Assembly (NCBI RefSeq): GCF_018780385.1 | Contig: NZ_JADMJO010000007.1 | Location: 41,832 to 105,831, forward strand | Direction: 5' to 3' | From: Hydrogenophaga sp. | GTDB lineage: Bacteria; Pseudomonadota; Gammaproteobacteria; Burkholderiales; Burkholderiaceae_C | Length of the DNA stretch: 64,000 bases | Shown here: positions 1 to 8,556 of the stretch, piece by piece | Layout: every line of letters begins with the position of its first letter | Position numbering within the stretch: position 1 is the first letter of the stretch | Notes under the pieces: generated by a model | Database searches by the model: none | Told to the model about the DNA's origin: nothing | What the model saw: only the letters and a program-made list of their open reading frames with translations | Program-made: the position numbers and the translations under genes

Positions 1-216
1 GAACGTCGGCTCGGGCAGATCCGTGAAGATGAAGGGCTCGCGGGCTTGCGCCAAGGGCATCTGCAGCGGTGCCAGTTCAATGCCGCTCCTCACCCACGCC
101 GGGGCGTATTGGAAGGCGTAGTAGTTCTTCGTGGGCTCGCGCGCGACGGCGCCCACCAGTTTTCCCCACGCTCTGACCTCTACGGCGTCGACGCTCTGGT
201 GGGGGTTGAGTCCCAC
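1..216 (-). CDS. HipA-type toxin kinase, N-terminal part (runs off left edge)
   Basis: The minus strand reads without a stop from a GTG at 216 to the window edge (72 codons). The product has the features of the HipA N-terminal domain: VEVRAWGKLVGAV, then FQYAPAW, then LAPLQMPLAQA and FIFTDLPEPTF. HipA proteins are Ser/Thr kinases that act as toxins and are neutralised by a HipB-type Xre partner. The upstream reading frame, ending at 180-182, looks like the tail of that partner, and the two genes overlap as in known hipBA operons. The kinase core lies outside the window, so whether the gene is intact is unknown. The family call is good; toxin activity is inferred. Confidence 0.6.
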   Translation of the reverse strand, partial: MGLNPHQSVDAVEVRAWGKLVGAVAREPTKNYYAFQYAPAWVRSGIELAPLQMPLAQAREPFIFTDLPEPTF

Positions 217-290
217 GTGTCCTCGTGGCGAGCGTTGACCAGACGCCAGAACTGCGGCCCCGGCGCATCAGGCGATGCTTGACGCGAGAT
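180..290 (-). pseudogene. 3' remnant of HipB-like Xre antitoxin gene
   Basis: Minus-strand frame ending at TAG (180-182) with the peptide FWRLVNARHEDTWDS close to its end, the kind of tail found just before hipA in related operons. No start codon or helix-turn-helix precedes it, because the sequence upstream (about 305 onwards) is occupied by a phage-gene remnant on the other strand. I read it as an antitoxin gene cut by a rearrangement. The exact breakpoint is uncertain. Confidence 0.4.
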
Positions 291-531
291 GAGAGCGACA
301 GGCTCGCGCCCTGGACCAGCCCGCGGCCGAGCCGGCCAAGCGCGCCAGCAAGTACGGCAACCAGAAAACCGTGGTCGACGGCATCACTTTCGACAGCAAG
401 GCCGAGGTCGCGCGCTGGGTGGAGCTCAAGACCATGGAACGCGCCGGCCTCATCACCCATCCGCGGGCGCCTGACGCAAGCTCTTGCGCCAAAGCCATTG
501 CTGATGAGCTCACAGAAAACGCTTCAGTCAT
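268..531 (-). pseudogene. Unrecognised gene start, broken
   Basis: An ATG at 531 overlaps the stop of the small membrane gene upstream, as in a coupled operon, and begins MTEAFSVSSSAMALAQEL. After about 23 residues the frame enters the DUF1064 remnant of the opposite strand and the translation stops looking like protein. Probably a mobile-element gene cut at the same junction. No function can be assigned. Confidence 0.3.
305..470 (+). pseudogene. DUF1064 phage-type gene fragment
   Basis: The plus-strand frame reads KRASKYGNQKTVVDGITFD followed by SKAEVARWVELKTMERAG. This is the conserved N-terminal motif of DUF1064 proteins, found in prophages and grouped with small nuclease-like folds. The family normally continues for about 60 more residues, but similarity stops near 470 where unrelated sequence begins. 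The fragment has no clear start. It marks this edge as former prophage or integrative-element DNA. Confidence 0.55.
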
Positions 532-697
532 CGTGATTCCCAAATCGGTCGATGCTGCCGTGGTTGTGGGTAACGGCGCGACCCCCACCGCTGGGGCCTT
601 CCTCGTCGTCATCACCGCCACCAGCCCCACTTGCCATCCCTTTGATTGCAAGGAAGATGACAAAACCCACCACACCCAAAATAAGGAGAGATTCCAT
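524..697 (-). CDS. Small single-pass membrane protein, 57 aa
   Basis: ATG at 697 is preceded by a good ribosome-binding site (AGGGGAACGAA). The product starts MESLLILGVVGFVIFLAIK, a single hydrophobic helix, followed by a Gly/Asp/Glu-rich linker (GAGGGDDDEEGP) and a His-containing tail ending GNHDD. This charge pattern suggests an N-terminal membrane anchor with a flexible cytoplasmic tail. It lies between two other minus-strand ORFs (710-1057 and the broken ORF from 531) and overlaps the latter. Function unknown; probably part of a mobile element. Confidence 0.55.
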   Translation of the reverse strand: MESLLILGVVGFVIFLAIKGMASGAGGGDDDEEGPSGGGRAVTHNHGSIDRFGNHDD

Positions 698-709
698 TTC
701 GTTCCCCTT

Positions 710-1057
710 TCATTTGTTCAAGCGCCGCTCAGGCAGCGCCATGTTCTTTTTCATGGAGAACGCCATCGTGGCCACCGTTTTCACATACGCCAGCCGCTGA
801 CCGAACGTCTTGGGCTCAGGCATATCCCGCAGTCCCAGTTCGTCAACCATTTCCTCCAGAAGCGGGTCCAAGTGCGCGGCGTGCCTCCACTCCAGCACCA
901 CCACCTCGGGGCGGCTGATGCGCAGCTTGATCTTCAGGAGATCGCGGCCGTAAACGCTCCCCAGCAGCCAGTGAGGCTCTTTGACGGCAGCCTCGATAGG
1001 AGCGTAGTGATCGCGGAAGTCTGCAACGGTCATATCGATTTCGGCCAGATAAGACAA
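710..1057 (-). CDS. Hypothetical protein, about 115 aa
   Basis: Open frame on the minus strand with no signal peptide or membrane segment. It contains TVADFRDHYAPIEAAV and later PEVVVLEWRHAAHLDP. I chose the TTG at 1057 because GAGAGGG stands just upstream. The frame is open to 1105, and an ATG at 1033 is also possible. A TTGACA-like hexamer lies at 1111-1116 on the same strand, but no convincing -10 box follows. The family is not recognised. The position next to phage-type and HipA fragments suggests accessory DNA. Confidence 0.5.
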   Translation of the reverse strand: MSYLAEIDMTVADFRDHYAPIEAAVKEPHWLLGSVYGRDLLKIKLRISRPEVVVLEWRHAAHLDPLLEEMVDELGLRDMPEPKTFGQRLAYVKTVATMAFSMKKNMALPERRLNK

Positions 1058-1130
1058 TTTCGCCCTCTCTTTCGGTTTGCTTGCTATTAGGTTCACACGT
1101 ATCAAGCTCGTGTCAAGGGCGCTTGGAGCG

Positions 1131-1160
1131 AAAAAAAAGGGGGCGACCTAGTCGCCCCTT
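1131..1160 (-). terminator. Intrinsic terminator
   Basis: The arms GGGGCGAC and GTCGCCCC pair around CTA at about 1139-1158. On the minus strand the hairpin is followed by eight T (1131-1138). It stands about 20 bases after the stop at 1181 and ends that minus-strand unit. Confidence 0.75.
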
Positions 1161-1180
1161 CTTTCCACTCCTTCCCGCAA

Positions 1181-1578
1181 TCAAGCCACCGCTTTTCTGT
1201 TCCGTGTGTGTTCGAACGCTTGGCCGAACATGCTCTTGAAGCTTGCATCGAAAGGGCTTGCAACCGAGGCCCCTTCCTCCAGTGGCCCCGCGACATCGAC
1301 CTGTGCGGTCTCTGAATCGGCAGAGGGAGTTGACGAAAGCTGCGGCGTTGGGACCTGGACTGGTGCTGAAGTGGGCATATGGCCGAGGTGCTTCAAACCA
1401 ATCCGACTCATAGTCATTCGGATCTGGTAGCCCAGCTGGATCAAATGCAGGACCTCCATATTGAGCCCGGCAGGGTTGATGCCTTTGAGGTAATCCTGGG
1501 ACCCACTGCCATCGGGGGATATGGAGATCCGGATCAGCAAAACGCCCCCGGCTTCTCCGTCCGTTTTCGCTGAGCCAT
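1181..1578 (-). pseudogene. Hypothetical gene, apparently frameshifted near its start
   Basis: An ATG at 1578 has a strong Shine-Dalgarno (AAAGGAG) and begins MAQRKRTEKPGAF, but meets TGA after 14 codons. One frame over, an ORF continues as LLIRISISPDGSGSQDYLK to the stop at 1181, directly before a terminator. A single base change would join the two into about 130 aa. A second possible start (ATG 1712, MKRDAHIITVPARAIDVG, with GGAGAG upstream) lies in the third frame just before. No family recognised. I call it a frameshifted accessory gene; a sequencing error cannot be excluded. Confidence 0.4.
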
Positions 1579-1910
1579 GATTTGCTCCTTTCGATCGGCG
1601 GTTTCCCCTCGTCGACCAACATGTAGTGCATAGCTCCGCGCATGAGCGCCAGATAGGAGCCCACGTCGATGGCTCGCGCGGGTACAGTGATTATGTGTGC
1701 GTCGCGTTTCATTGGACTCTCCGAGAAAAATGGCTGCATAAAGGTGTGCTGCCGGGAATTTTTTGGAGCCTGCGTATTTCGGACCACCTGGACACCAAGT
1801 TCGACACCGTTGACATAAAGTTCGGCACCGCAGTCAACGAACTTCACCGGCCACACTGAAGAGAACCCCACGAGGCCCACTGATCGCTTGAAAAGGCTGG
1901 CGATACATAG

Positions 1911-1996
1911 GCGGCCGTCGATCCCATCTTGATGGGTAGCTGACCCCCAGCTCCAAGGCTAGACTTCGGCACTCGGCCATCAGCGGCCATTCACCT
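1911..1996 (+). repeat. Dispersed repeat, copy 1
   Basis: About 85 bases starting GCGGCCGTCGATCCCATC and containing TTGATGGGTAGC, CCAAGGCTAGACT and CGGCCATCAGCGG. Copies 2 (2600-2685) and 3 (10721-10801, reverse) share the same order of blocks. The core CCCATC-TT-GATGGG is a perfect inverted repeat. It does not match any IS end I know. Confidence 0.7.
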
Positions 1997-2599
1997 CGTC
2001 GTGTCTATCGTCAACACTGACTTCGGACGTTCGTCGTCAAAGTTGATTCGCAAGCGCAAGCGAAGCGCCTAAGTGTCCTTGTCATTAAACGGGGCCTTTT
2101 TAGCCGACGATCTTCGCTACCGCTCCCAAGATGGTCGCCCATGGAGTTGATGGGTCATCCAACATGTGCATGGTCTCGATGGTCGATGGAAGTTTTCTCC
2201 TCCCCCATTTGGGGTAGACACGTCTTTGAGCCAGAACGTACCCTGCAATCCGCAGCGCTGAACCGGTGTTACAAAGCAACATGGAAATTCGCGGTCAAGC
2301 GAATAGAACCCGTCGAAACACAGACCTCAGTCCCAGTACACGTTATCTATGCGCCCGGCGATGAATTCAGATGACGCGTCCACTTTTGGGTCAGAGCAGT
2401 CAAGCTTCATTCGTTCGCTGTCGGCGCGACGTGTTTTTTTCTCAGCCTTGTTAGCAGCATCGTTCACCTCTGACTCGAGGGAGCAAGTGCCACTGGTTCT
2501 GATCGCGTCGATTAGCACGCTTGAGCCTGTATCTAAGCGCAGCGAATGCGTAACTCAGGCGGAATAGATATCAACACCACTGAACGGCACGGGTCTTGT

Positions 2600-2685
2600 A
2601 AGCGGCCGGCGATCCCATGTTGATGGGTAGCTGTTCCCCAGCGCCAAGGCTAGACTGCAGGAATCGGCCATGAGAGGGCATTCAA
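2600..2685 (+). repeat. Dispersed repeat, copy 2
   Basis: Same block order as copy 1: GCGGCCGGCGATCCCATG, TTGATGGGTAGCTG, CCAAGGCTAGACTGCAGG, ATCGGCCATGAGAGGGCA. It differs from copy 1 by scattered substitutions only. Confidence 0.7.
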
Positions 2686-2825
2686 CCAACCCCGACTTGA
2701 TTGCGCAGCAATGGACCCAGGATGGCTATTTCTTGTGCTTAGGGTAAGCCTTGGTAGGCTGAAATAAGCCAACCTGCGAAGCTGGTTCGGCTTGATTGAA
2801 TTGCTAGGCCAAGCGCCCCAAGTTC

Positions 2826-3056
2826 TCACGGCAGCGGCCCTATGCGTGAAAGGATTGAAGGGGTATTGCGGTACGCACTCAGCATCGCATTGATGCCTAA
2901 GAGTCCGAGGCCAAGAGCTGCAAGTAGGGGGCCGATTGTGCGGTCGGAAACGACCAACACTACGATTGCGATGATGGTGAAGAACGCACCAAACCCGCCT
3001 GTGACCAGCCGATGCGTCATTGATTTTGTTGCGGGGGCCAGATCAGTGTTCTTCAT
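2826..3056 (-). CDS. Small two-helix membrane protein, 76 aa
   Basis: ATG at 3056 with GTGAGG upstream. After a hydrophilic start (MKNTDLAPATKSMTHRLV) the protein has two hydrophobic stretches, FGAFFTIIAIVVLVV and IGPLLAALGLGLLGINAML, separated by SDRT, and a short polar tail. This fits a small inner-membrane protein with two helices. No family recognised. It stands alone between the repeat-rich region and the hydrolase-fusion gene. Confidence 0.6.
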   Translation of the reverse strand: MKNTDLAPATKSMTHRLVTGGFGAFFTIIAIVVLVVSDRTIGPLLAALGLGLLGINAMLSAYRNTPSILSRIGPLP

Positions 3057-3427
3057 TCGAGCCTCACTTTGATTTGAACCGCAAATCGCTTGATCAGGTG
3101 CGCGAAAAGGTTCGCTACTCACATTAGAGCCTACAAATCGAGAAGGTTTACCTCTGTGGGGCAAGGCATTAGTGTTGTGAAGTGGCAAAAGGCGACCGAA
3201 CCCGGTGCTCTTGGAGGGTTGAAAGTCCGCTTTGCAGACAATGCGTGAAAGCCCGCTCTGGGCCCATCGGCGACAGCGACAACGCCGATCACACCGCCAA
3301 GAAGCGGTCGCTCGACAATCCCACATAACCGAACACCGAGCGTGTGAGGACGTTGTCGAGGTGCTAGCGGATGTGCGCGATGCGACCGCTGCCAGCGCAG
3401 GGTGACCGAGAGTGCCACTGCGCGAAA
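3057..3427. other. Intergenic, no gene seen
   Basis: About 370 bases between two minus-strand genes. The open frames here are arginine/serine-rich and look like shadows. I see no hairpin with a T-run and no repeat. Confidence 0.4.
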
Positions 3428-4609
3428 TCATTCCCGCAGAAACGCGTCGATCTCGGCGAGGAAGATCGGCCAGGCCGGCTCGCCAGGCACGGGCACATGA
3501 TTTTCTGATTCGAGAGCGACGAAGCGCGCGTTCGGCAGGGCTGCGGCCAGGCGCTGCCCCTCCTCAAACGGCACGGCGTTGTCGTAGCGGCTGTGCAGCA
3601 CGAGGGTCGGCGCCGACACCTGCTTGAGTAGATCGACGACATCGATGTCGTCACTGGCCATGCGCGTGCGGATGGCCGCGTCGGCCGACATCGCCATGCG
3701 TTGCAGATCCGCCAGAGCGCGGACTTGCGCGTTTGACATGCCGGGGAAGTAGAGCGTGCCGAAACTGCGCAGAAAGGATGAGTGCTCGTCGCCCCAGCCA
3801 TGGCGCATCAGTGTCAAGTAGGCCTGCCCCGTTTCGCGATCCTTTTGCGAGCCGCGCTTGTTTCGGCCCAGCGCAAAAGCACCATTGAGGATGATCTTCG
3901 ACACCCGGTCGGGGTGACGCGCCGCATGCGCGATCGCGACCGGCGCGCCCTGCGAGATACCGAGCAGCGCGTAACGCGGGAGATCCAGCGTGTCCACCAC
4001 GGCCTGCAGATCACGCTCGAAGGTGTCGAACGAGAGCTCGGGCACGTAGCGCTCCGACAGGCCGCTGCCGCGGCCGTCGTAGCGGATAAGCCGCAGGCGC
4101 TCGGCGAGAAACTGGTACAGCCCACCTCGAAACGACACCTGCCACTCATGCTCAAGGTGATTGAACCAGGTCGGGGTCCGCACCAGCGGCAGCCCGCGTC
4201 CGACTTCGGCGATCGCCAGCCTGACCCCGTCAGCAGTGCGGCAATCGTCAATCCCCTGAACGGCCAGAGTCGGTGTCAGTGTCGCCTCAGATTCCACCGT
4301 GCGCAGCGCGGCCTCGGCCGCGAAGAGGTAGCCGCGCCTCGGCAAGGTACGGATGATTCGGTGTTCGCTGTCCGACAGGGCCTGCCGCACGTCACTGACG
4401 CATTGAACCAGCGCGTCATCGGTGACCACGACGCCAGGCCATAGCGTGTCCAGGAGTTCCTGCTTTGAAACCACGCGCCCGGCGTTGACCATCAGATGGC
4501 GCAGTACATCGAAGGCCTTGGGGCGTAACTCGATGGCGTTGCCGTCACGCCGTAACACGCACTGCTGGAGGTCCAGCCGGAAGCGTTCGAAATCTACGAA
4601 TTGGGGCAT
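3428..4609 (-). CDS. Winged-helix DNA-binding domain fused to alpha/beta hydrolase
   Basis: The first ~100 residues are a CadC/OmpR-type winged helix: IELRPKAFDVLRHLM, GRVVSKQELLDTLWPG, IIRTLPRRGYLF. The rest (about 130-393) is an alpha/beta hydrolase with nucleophile elbow GISQGAP, a candidate acid in HSRYDNAVP and a candidate histidine in ESENHVPVPG. It lacks a membrane segment, so unlike CadC it should be soluble. The start at 4609 (MPQFVDFERF) places the DNA-binding domain at the N-terminus; an upstream extension to 4756 is low complexity. It is divergent from the cupin gene and may regulate it by sensing or cleaving a small ester or lactone. Domain calls are firm; the role is inferred. 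Confidence 0.85.
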   Translation of the reverse strand: MPQFVDFERFRLDLQQCVLRRDGNAIELRPKAFDVLRHLMVNAGRVVSKQELLDTLWPGVVVTDDALVQCVSDVRQALSDSEHRIIRTLPRRGYLFAAEAALRTVESEATLTPTLAVQGIDDCRTADGVRLAIAEVGRGLPLVRTPTWFNHLEHEWQVSFRGGLYQFLAERLRLIRYDGRGSGLSERYVPELSFDTFERDLQAVVDTLDLPRYALLGISQGAPVAIAHAARHPDRVSKIILNGAFALGRNKRGSQKDRETGQAYLTLMRHGWGDEHSSFLRSFGTLYFPGMSNAQVRALADLQRMAMSADAAIRTRMASDDIDVVDLLKQVSAPTLVLHSRYDNAVPFEEGQRLAAALPNARFVALESENHVPVPGEPAWPIFLAEIDAFLRE

Positions 4610-4776
4610 GGCGGAAAGGGTGACAGCCGCGAAGGTGAGTTCTGAGCGCAAGTTTCGGCGAAATTTCGCCTCGGGTTCGTTACGCGGTGATGGTGCGCCG
4701 CCAACATCACGAACGTCAACTGCATGTTGTACAGCCCTCCAGCTGCGCAGCGCCACCCACCAATGGGGAGATTACT

Positions 4777-5268
4777 GTGGCTCACCAAACCTTGATTGGC
4801 CGTCCATTGCTGACCGGAATGCTGTGGTCCTTGCTGTTCTCGTTATGCCTGGCCGGCTCGATTGCCGGCGCACAAGCACCTGCCAAAGAGCGATCAGTGA
4901 CCTGGACTGTGAGCGATCCGCAGCTCGAATGGGCCCCCTGCCCGCCCTTCTTGCCGAAAGGGTGCGGTATCGCCGTCCTTCGCGGCGACCCCGCAAAAGA
5001 CAACGTTGACGTGTTCTTCAAAGTACCTGCCAAGTCGACGATTCCGCTTCATCTGCACACATCGCCAGAGCGCATGGTGCTGGTAGCGGGTGAGCTTCAT
5101 GTCACCTATGACGGTCACGAGAAGGCGGTTCTCAAGGTGGGTACGTATGCCTACGGCCCGGCCGGACTACCCCACAAGGGCTACTGCGCCAGCGACGTTC
5201 CCTGTGTCCTCTTCATAGCATTTGAGTCGCCTTTGGATGCGGTGCCGGTTGCCAGCACGACAAAGTAG
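4777..5268 (+). CDS. Exported cupin-domain protein
   Basis: GTG at 4777 has GGGGAG seven bases upstream. Residues about 10-32 form a signal peptide (LLTGMLWSLLFSLCLAGSIAG, cleavage near AQA). The mature part is a single cupin: IPLHLHTSPERMVLVAGEL gives metal-binding histidines and a glutamate, and AGLPHKGYC supplies a further histidine. A Cys pair (CPPFLPKGC) may form a disulfide in the periplasm. It is divergent from the winged-helix/hydrolase gene and 37 bases upstream of the flavoenzyme gene. Substrate unknown; could be a binding protein or a small periplasmic dioxygenase or isomerase. Confidence 0.75.
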   Translation: MAHQTLIGRPLLTGMLWSLLFSLCLAGSIAGAQAPAKERSVTWTVSDPQLEWAPCPPFLPKGCGIAVLRGDPAKDNVDVFFKVPAKSTIPLHLHTSPERMVLVAGELHVTYDGHEKAVLKVGTYAYGPAGLPHKGYCASDVPCVLFIAFESPLDAVPVASTTK

Positions 5269-5305
5269 CCGCAATGATGTCCAACTCGACAAACGGAGAC
5301 CCCGC

Positions 5306-6469
5306 ATGACTGACTTCCGACCTTCTCTGAGCGAGCTGCGCGCCGCGCTACCCGATCTGGCTGCCGAGGCCAAGGCGCGCGCGGAGGAATTCGAAACCCT
5401 GCGCCGGCTGGCGCCGGACTTCATCGCCAAGCTCAAGCAGGCGGGGGTGATGAGAATGTTGGTGCCAGCCGAGGTCGGCGGCTACGGCGTCTCGCTGACG
5501 GAAGGGCTCGAGATGCTGATGACCCTCGCCGAGGCCGATGCGTCCACCGGCTGGGTCTGTGCCCACGGTAACATTTGCGCGGCCTTGATCCATGCCTCCG
5601 CCGAACCGCGGCTGTGCGACGAATTCTTCGCCGATCCGGCCGCGTACGCCTCCTGGAGCAACCTGCCCCGAGTGCAGGCCGTGGAAGAGGCCGAGGGCCT
5701 CCGTATCACGGGTTCCTGGGGTTTCGAGTCAGGCTGCACGGGCGCGACCTTCGTCGGCGGCATGGTGATGCTGCCGCCGGTCGCCGCTGGCGCCGCGCCG
5801 CGCATGGTGGCTGCGCTCGCACCCATCCACGAGGCCCGAATCGAAGATACCTGGGACCCGATTGGCCTGGCCGGTACCGGAAGCCATGACGTTCACTTCG
5901 ATGAAGTTTTCGTGCCCTGGCGCCGTACCTTTCCCTGGCCGTTCGGGATCGCCGTGGCACCGTATCCGGCTGCGGTGGTCGTCGGCGGTGCATGGTTCAT
6001 CACGATCGCAGCAGCGGCGACACACCTTGGTCTTGCGCGCCGGGCGCTCGACGAGGCCCGTAACGAGCTGCACGGCAAAATCAACCGCATCACCCAGAGA
6101 CCGCTGCTCGAAAACCCGGCCACCCAGCGCAGGCTGGAAGCGGCGGAGGGGCTGTGGTGGGCTTGCCGCGCCGGCTTGCGCGAAGCGCTCACCGAGGTCT
6201 GGGACAGCGCCTTGCGCGGAGAGCCTGCCACCACTGCCCAACGCATCCAAGCCCGCGTGGCCGGCGTTACGGCTGTCCAACGTGGAGCCGAGATCGTGCG
6301 CGAGGCCTACGACGCGTCCGGGGCGAGTGCCTTGCGCCGTAGCGGCCCCATGCAGCGGCTGCTGCGCGACGCCAGTTGCCTGACCCATCACATTTCGTCG
6401 AATCTTGCGTCGTACGAGATGACAGGCCGCGTACGTTGCCAAATCGACGAACTGAACGCCCGGATCTAG
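5306..6469 (+). CDS. Acyl-CoA dehydrogenase-fold flavoenzyme (HsaA/HpaB-type monooxygenase-like)
   Basis: The 387-aa product starts at ATG 5306 after GGAGA. It has the three-part acyl-CoA dehydrogenase layout: N-terminal helices (FETLRRLAPDFIAKLKQAG, VPAEVGGYG), a middle beta domain (ITGSWGFESGCTGATFV, GTGSHDVHFDEVFVPW) and a C-terminal helical bundle (YDASGASALRRSGPMQRLLRD). The pattern resembles the flavin-dependent hydroxylase branch of the fold rather than true acyl-CoA dehydrogenases. It would use reduced flavin from a partner reductase, which is not seen nearby. It follows the cupin gene in the same direction. Substrate not predictable. Confidence 0.8.
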   Translation: MTDFRPSLSELRAALPDLAAEAKARAEEFETLRRLAPDFIAKLKQAGVMRMLVPAEVGGYGVSLTEGLEMLMTLAEADASTGWVCAHGNICAALIHASAEPRLCDEFFADPAAYASWSNLPRVQAVEEAEGLRITGSWGFESGCTGATFVGGMVMLPPVAAGAAPRMVAALAPIHEARIEDTWDPIGLAGTGSHDVHFDEVFVPWRRTFPWPFGIAVAPYPAAVVVGGAWFITIAAAATHLGLARRALDEARNELHGKINRITQRPLLENPATQRRLEAAEGLWWACRAGLREALTEVWDSALRGEPATTAQRIQARVAGVTAVQRGAEIVREAYDASGASALRRSGPMQRLLRDASCLTHHISSNLASYEMTGRVRCQIDELNARI

Positions 6470-7116
6470 GCGGAGTCGTCTCGCTGCCCCCCCCGGCCGC
6501 CGGAGCTACGCACAGCCCGCGTGCCTGCGATACGCTCGTAGCGCCCAGAATCGAGTTTGCGGTCTCGACAGCATGGCGTGGCATCGGGTGAGGGCCTGTC
6601 GACGAGGCTGGCTGCCATCAAGCAGTCGGTGATTAGCGACACCTAATGGCCGATCTGGGTCATGCTACCGGGGCGCGTTTGCTTGAGGAAGAACATCTAG
6701 AGGAGGCGCCGCAAAACGCCGTGTCAGCGCCACACATTGGCTTGCAATGTCTGCAGCACCTCCGGCAGCTGACTCTCGATCCCTGCGATCTGGAGGAACT
6801 GAGTGACCGCGATGTGGCAATCGCTGAGGGCTCAGCTCTTCATCGCGACTGTCCGCTGCCGCTGCAGACCAGTTATTGGTGTCAAGTTGCCATTCGACTG
6901 CAGTGGGCCCGAAGAAGACCCTCGCCGGTCGATGGACCCAACGCGCGGACGGCTTCCGATCAACTCCCGTGAGATCTACCCCGCCGGACGGGCCGTTTGG
7001 TCGAAAGCCGACACTCACCCGCGCGCCGGATGTCGAACGGCCCGACTTCACAGCCGATCAGCGGCGAGACCGCGATGATCCCGGTTGCCTCCTCGAGCGG
7101 TGCGGCCTTGTGCCTC
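6470..7116. other. Intergenic, no recognised gene
   Basis: About 650 bases between convergent genes. Both strands contain ORFs of 90-130 codons, but none has a start with a ribosome-binding site or a recognisable family. It may contain a decayed gene. Confidence 0.4.
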
Positions 7117-8355
7117 TTATCGGGCGCGAGGCTTTGCGTGCTGATAGGTTGCCTTTTCCATCTCAAGGAAGCCCGCTACCGAGGTCGGATCGGCGAACGG
7201 GAAGATCTGGGTCGCCCAATACCCGCCGATGCCGTTCGCGCGATCGATCCAGTAGTACAGGTTAGCGAGGCCGGCCCATGCGAGCGCACCAGCCGGCCGA
7301 CCCGTGGGTGCTTCTTCCTCGTTGATCATGAACGTGAGTGCCCAGGTCTTGGGCATGCCGGGGAAGAACTCGGCGTCATTGGACAGCCGTGGCCTCGATA
7401 CGGGCAGGATGGACGCCGCCGTCTTGGTCGCATCGACGCCGGGCAGCATCTTCACGTGCATGCCCTTGGGCAAATGATTGCGGGATGCCATCTCGACTGT
7501 TTCCGGTCGCAGGATCTGCTCTCCGCTGTCGCTGCGTCCGTCGTTGAGCCACATGCGGATGAACTTCACATAGTCCGACGCGGTCCCGTAGAGGCCGTGC
7601 CCTCCCATGTGGACCTCCGGATCCTGCGGCAAAGTCACCCCGTTGAGCGGAACAAGCGAACCATCGCGATCCTCGCGCGCGTGAATCGTTGCTTGCCGGG
7701 ACTGCATGGAGGGGGTCATCGTGAAGGCGGTGTCGGCCATCCCGAGTGGACCGAGAACCCTCGATTGCATGACCTCGCCGAGCCGCTTGCCCGTAATGCC
7801 CTCGAGCACCATGCCGGCCCAATCGATGTTGCTCCCGTAGGACCACTGCTCGCCCGGATCAAACAGAAGTGGCGTCTTGATCGACTTCCACGACGCGTCG
7901 ACCACCCAGGGCTGACCCTGCTCGTTGGCGAGGCGGGTGTACGTCTCGTTGAAGAAGTCGTAGCTGAAGCCGGCTGTGTGCGTGAGCAGGTGACGTGTCG
8001 TGATGTCGCGCTTCGGTGGGCGCAGCCTGGGTTGCCCGTCCTTGCCAAAGCCCTCGATGACCATGATGTCGGCAAGTTGGGTCGCGTACTCCTTCGCAGG
8101 CGCGTCGAGGTCGAGAAGACCCTCTTCCACCAGTTGCAAGCAAGCCGTTCCTGCGATGGCCTTGGTGGTCGAAAATATCGCGCACACGGTGTCGGGTTCA
8201 AACGACTCGCCGGTTCCGGTGTTGCGGACACCGCGCGCGCCTTCGTAGATCGTGCCGCGGCGGTCAGTCACCGCCGCCGATACCCCGGGCACGCGGGGTG
8301 TGCCTGTCGTCACGCCATCGAGAACGGCGTCGATTGCCTTAGTCAGTTCGGTCAT
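7117..8355 (-). CDS. Serine hydrolase, beta-lactamase-like (family VIII esterase type)
   Basis: A 412-aa soluble protein of the class C beta-lactamase / EstB fold. The S-x-x-K catalytic motif is in [10 protein letters not shown] (about residues 59-68), the tyrosine motif in [10 protein letters not shown], and the third-motif region around [14 protein letters not shown]. No signal peptide, so it acts in the cytoplasm, which fits carboxylesterases of this family rather than antibiotic resistance. The next minus-strand gene upstream is a PucR-type regulator, and a second esterase gene follows beyond that, suggesting one ester-degradation locus. Substrate unknown. Confidence 0.85.
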   Translation of the reverse strand: MTELTKAIDAVLDGVTTGTPRVPGVSAAVTDRRGTIYEGARGVRNTGTGESFEPDTVCAIFSTTKAIAGTACLQLVEEGLLDLDAPAKEYATQLADIMVIEGFGKDGQPRLRPPKRDITTRHLLTHTAGFSYDFFNETYTRLANEQGQPWVVDASWKSIKTPLLFDPGEQWSYGSNIDWAGMVLEGITGKRLGEVMQSRVLGPLGMADTAFTMTPSMQSRQATIHAREDRDGSLVPLNGVTLPQDPEVHMGGHGLYGTASDYVKFIRMWLNDGRSDSGEQILRPETVEMASRNHLPKGMHVKMLPGVDATKTAASILPVSRPRLSNDAEFFPGMPKTWALTFMINEEEAPTGRPAGALAWAGLANLYYWIDRANGIGGYWATQIFPFADPTSVAGFLEMEKATYQHAKPRAR

Positions 8356-8556
8356 TGTTGTCTCCGTGTTGTTGAACTACCGCCACATGCCAAGTGCCGG
8401 AGCGCGGAACGTCGGCGTGAGGTCGGAACGATGACCCCGCCCAACCCGTCTCCGGCGGCGACGTGTGGCAACGAGAAGATAGCAACACGCTGGGTGGCCA
8501 GTAACCGCCGACCGGCGCGCCTGGAGGGACCGAATCCCGCCATTTGGCGGTTGAGA

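Larger units (their letters stand above)
1579..2825. other. Gene-poor accessory stretch
   Basis: This 1.25-kb stretch holds two copies of the dispersed repeat and only short ORFs. Those on the minus strand at 2100-2282 and 2327-2518 have protein-like segments but no convincing start or known family. They may be remnants of decayed genes. I see no RNA gene here. Confidence 0.5.

Noticed and set aside
371..1090. 239-codon plus-strand ORF
   Set aside because: Only the DUF1064 start is protein-like; the remainder overlaps better-supported minus-strand genes at 524-697 and 710-1057.
1535..1550. Programmed frameshift site
   Set aside because: The sequence is not a canonical slippery heptamer, so a plain frameshift or sequencing error is simpler.
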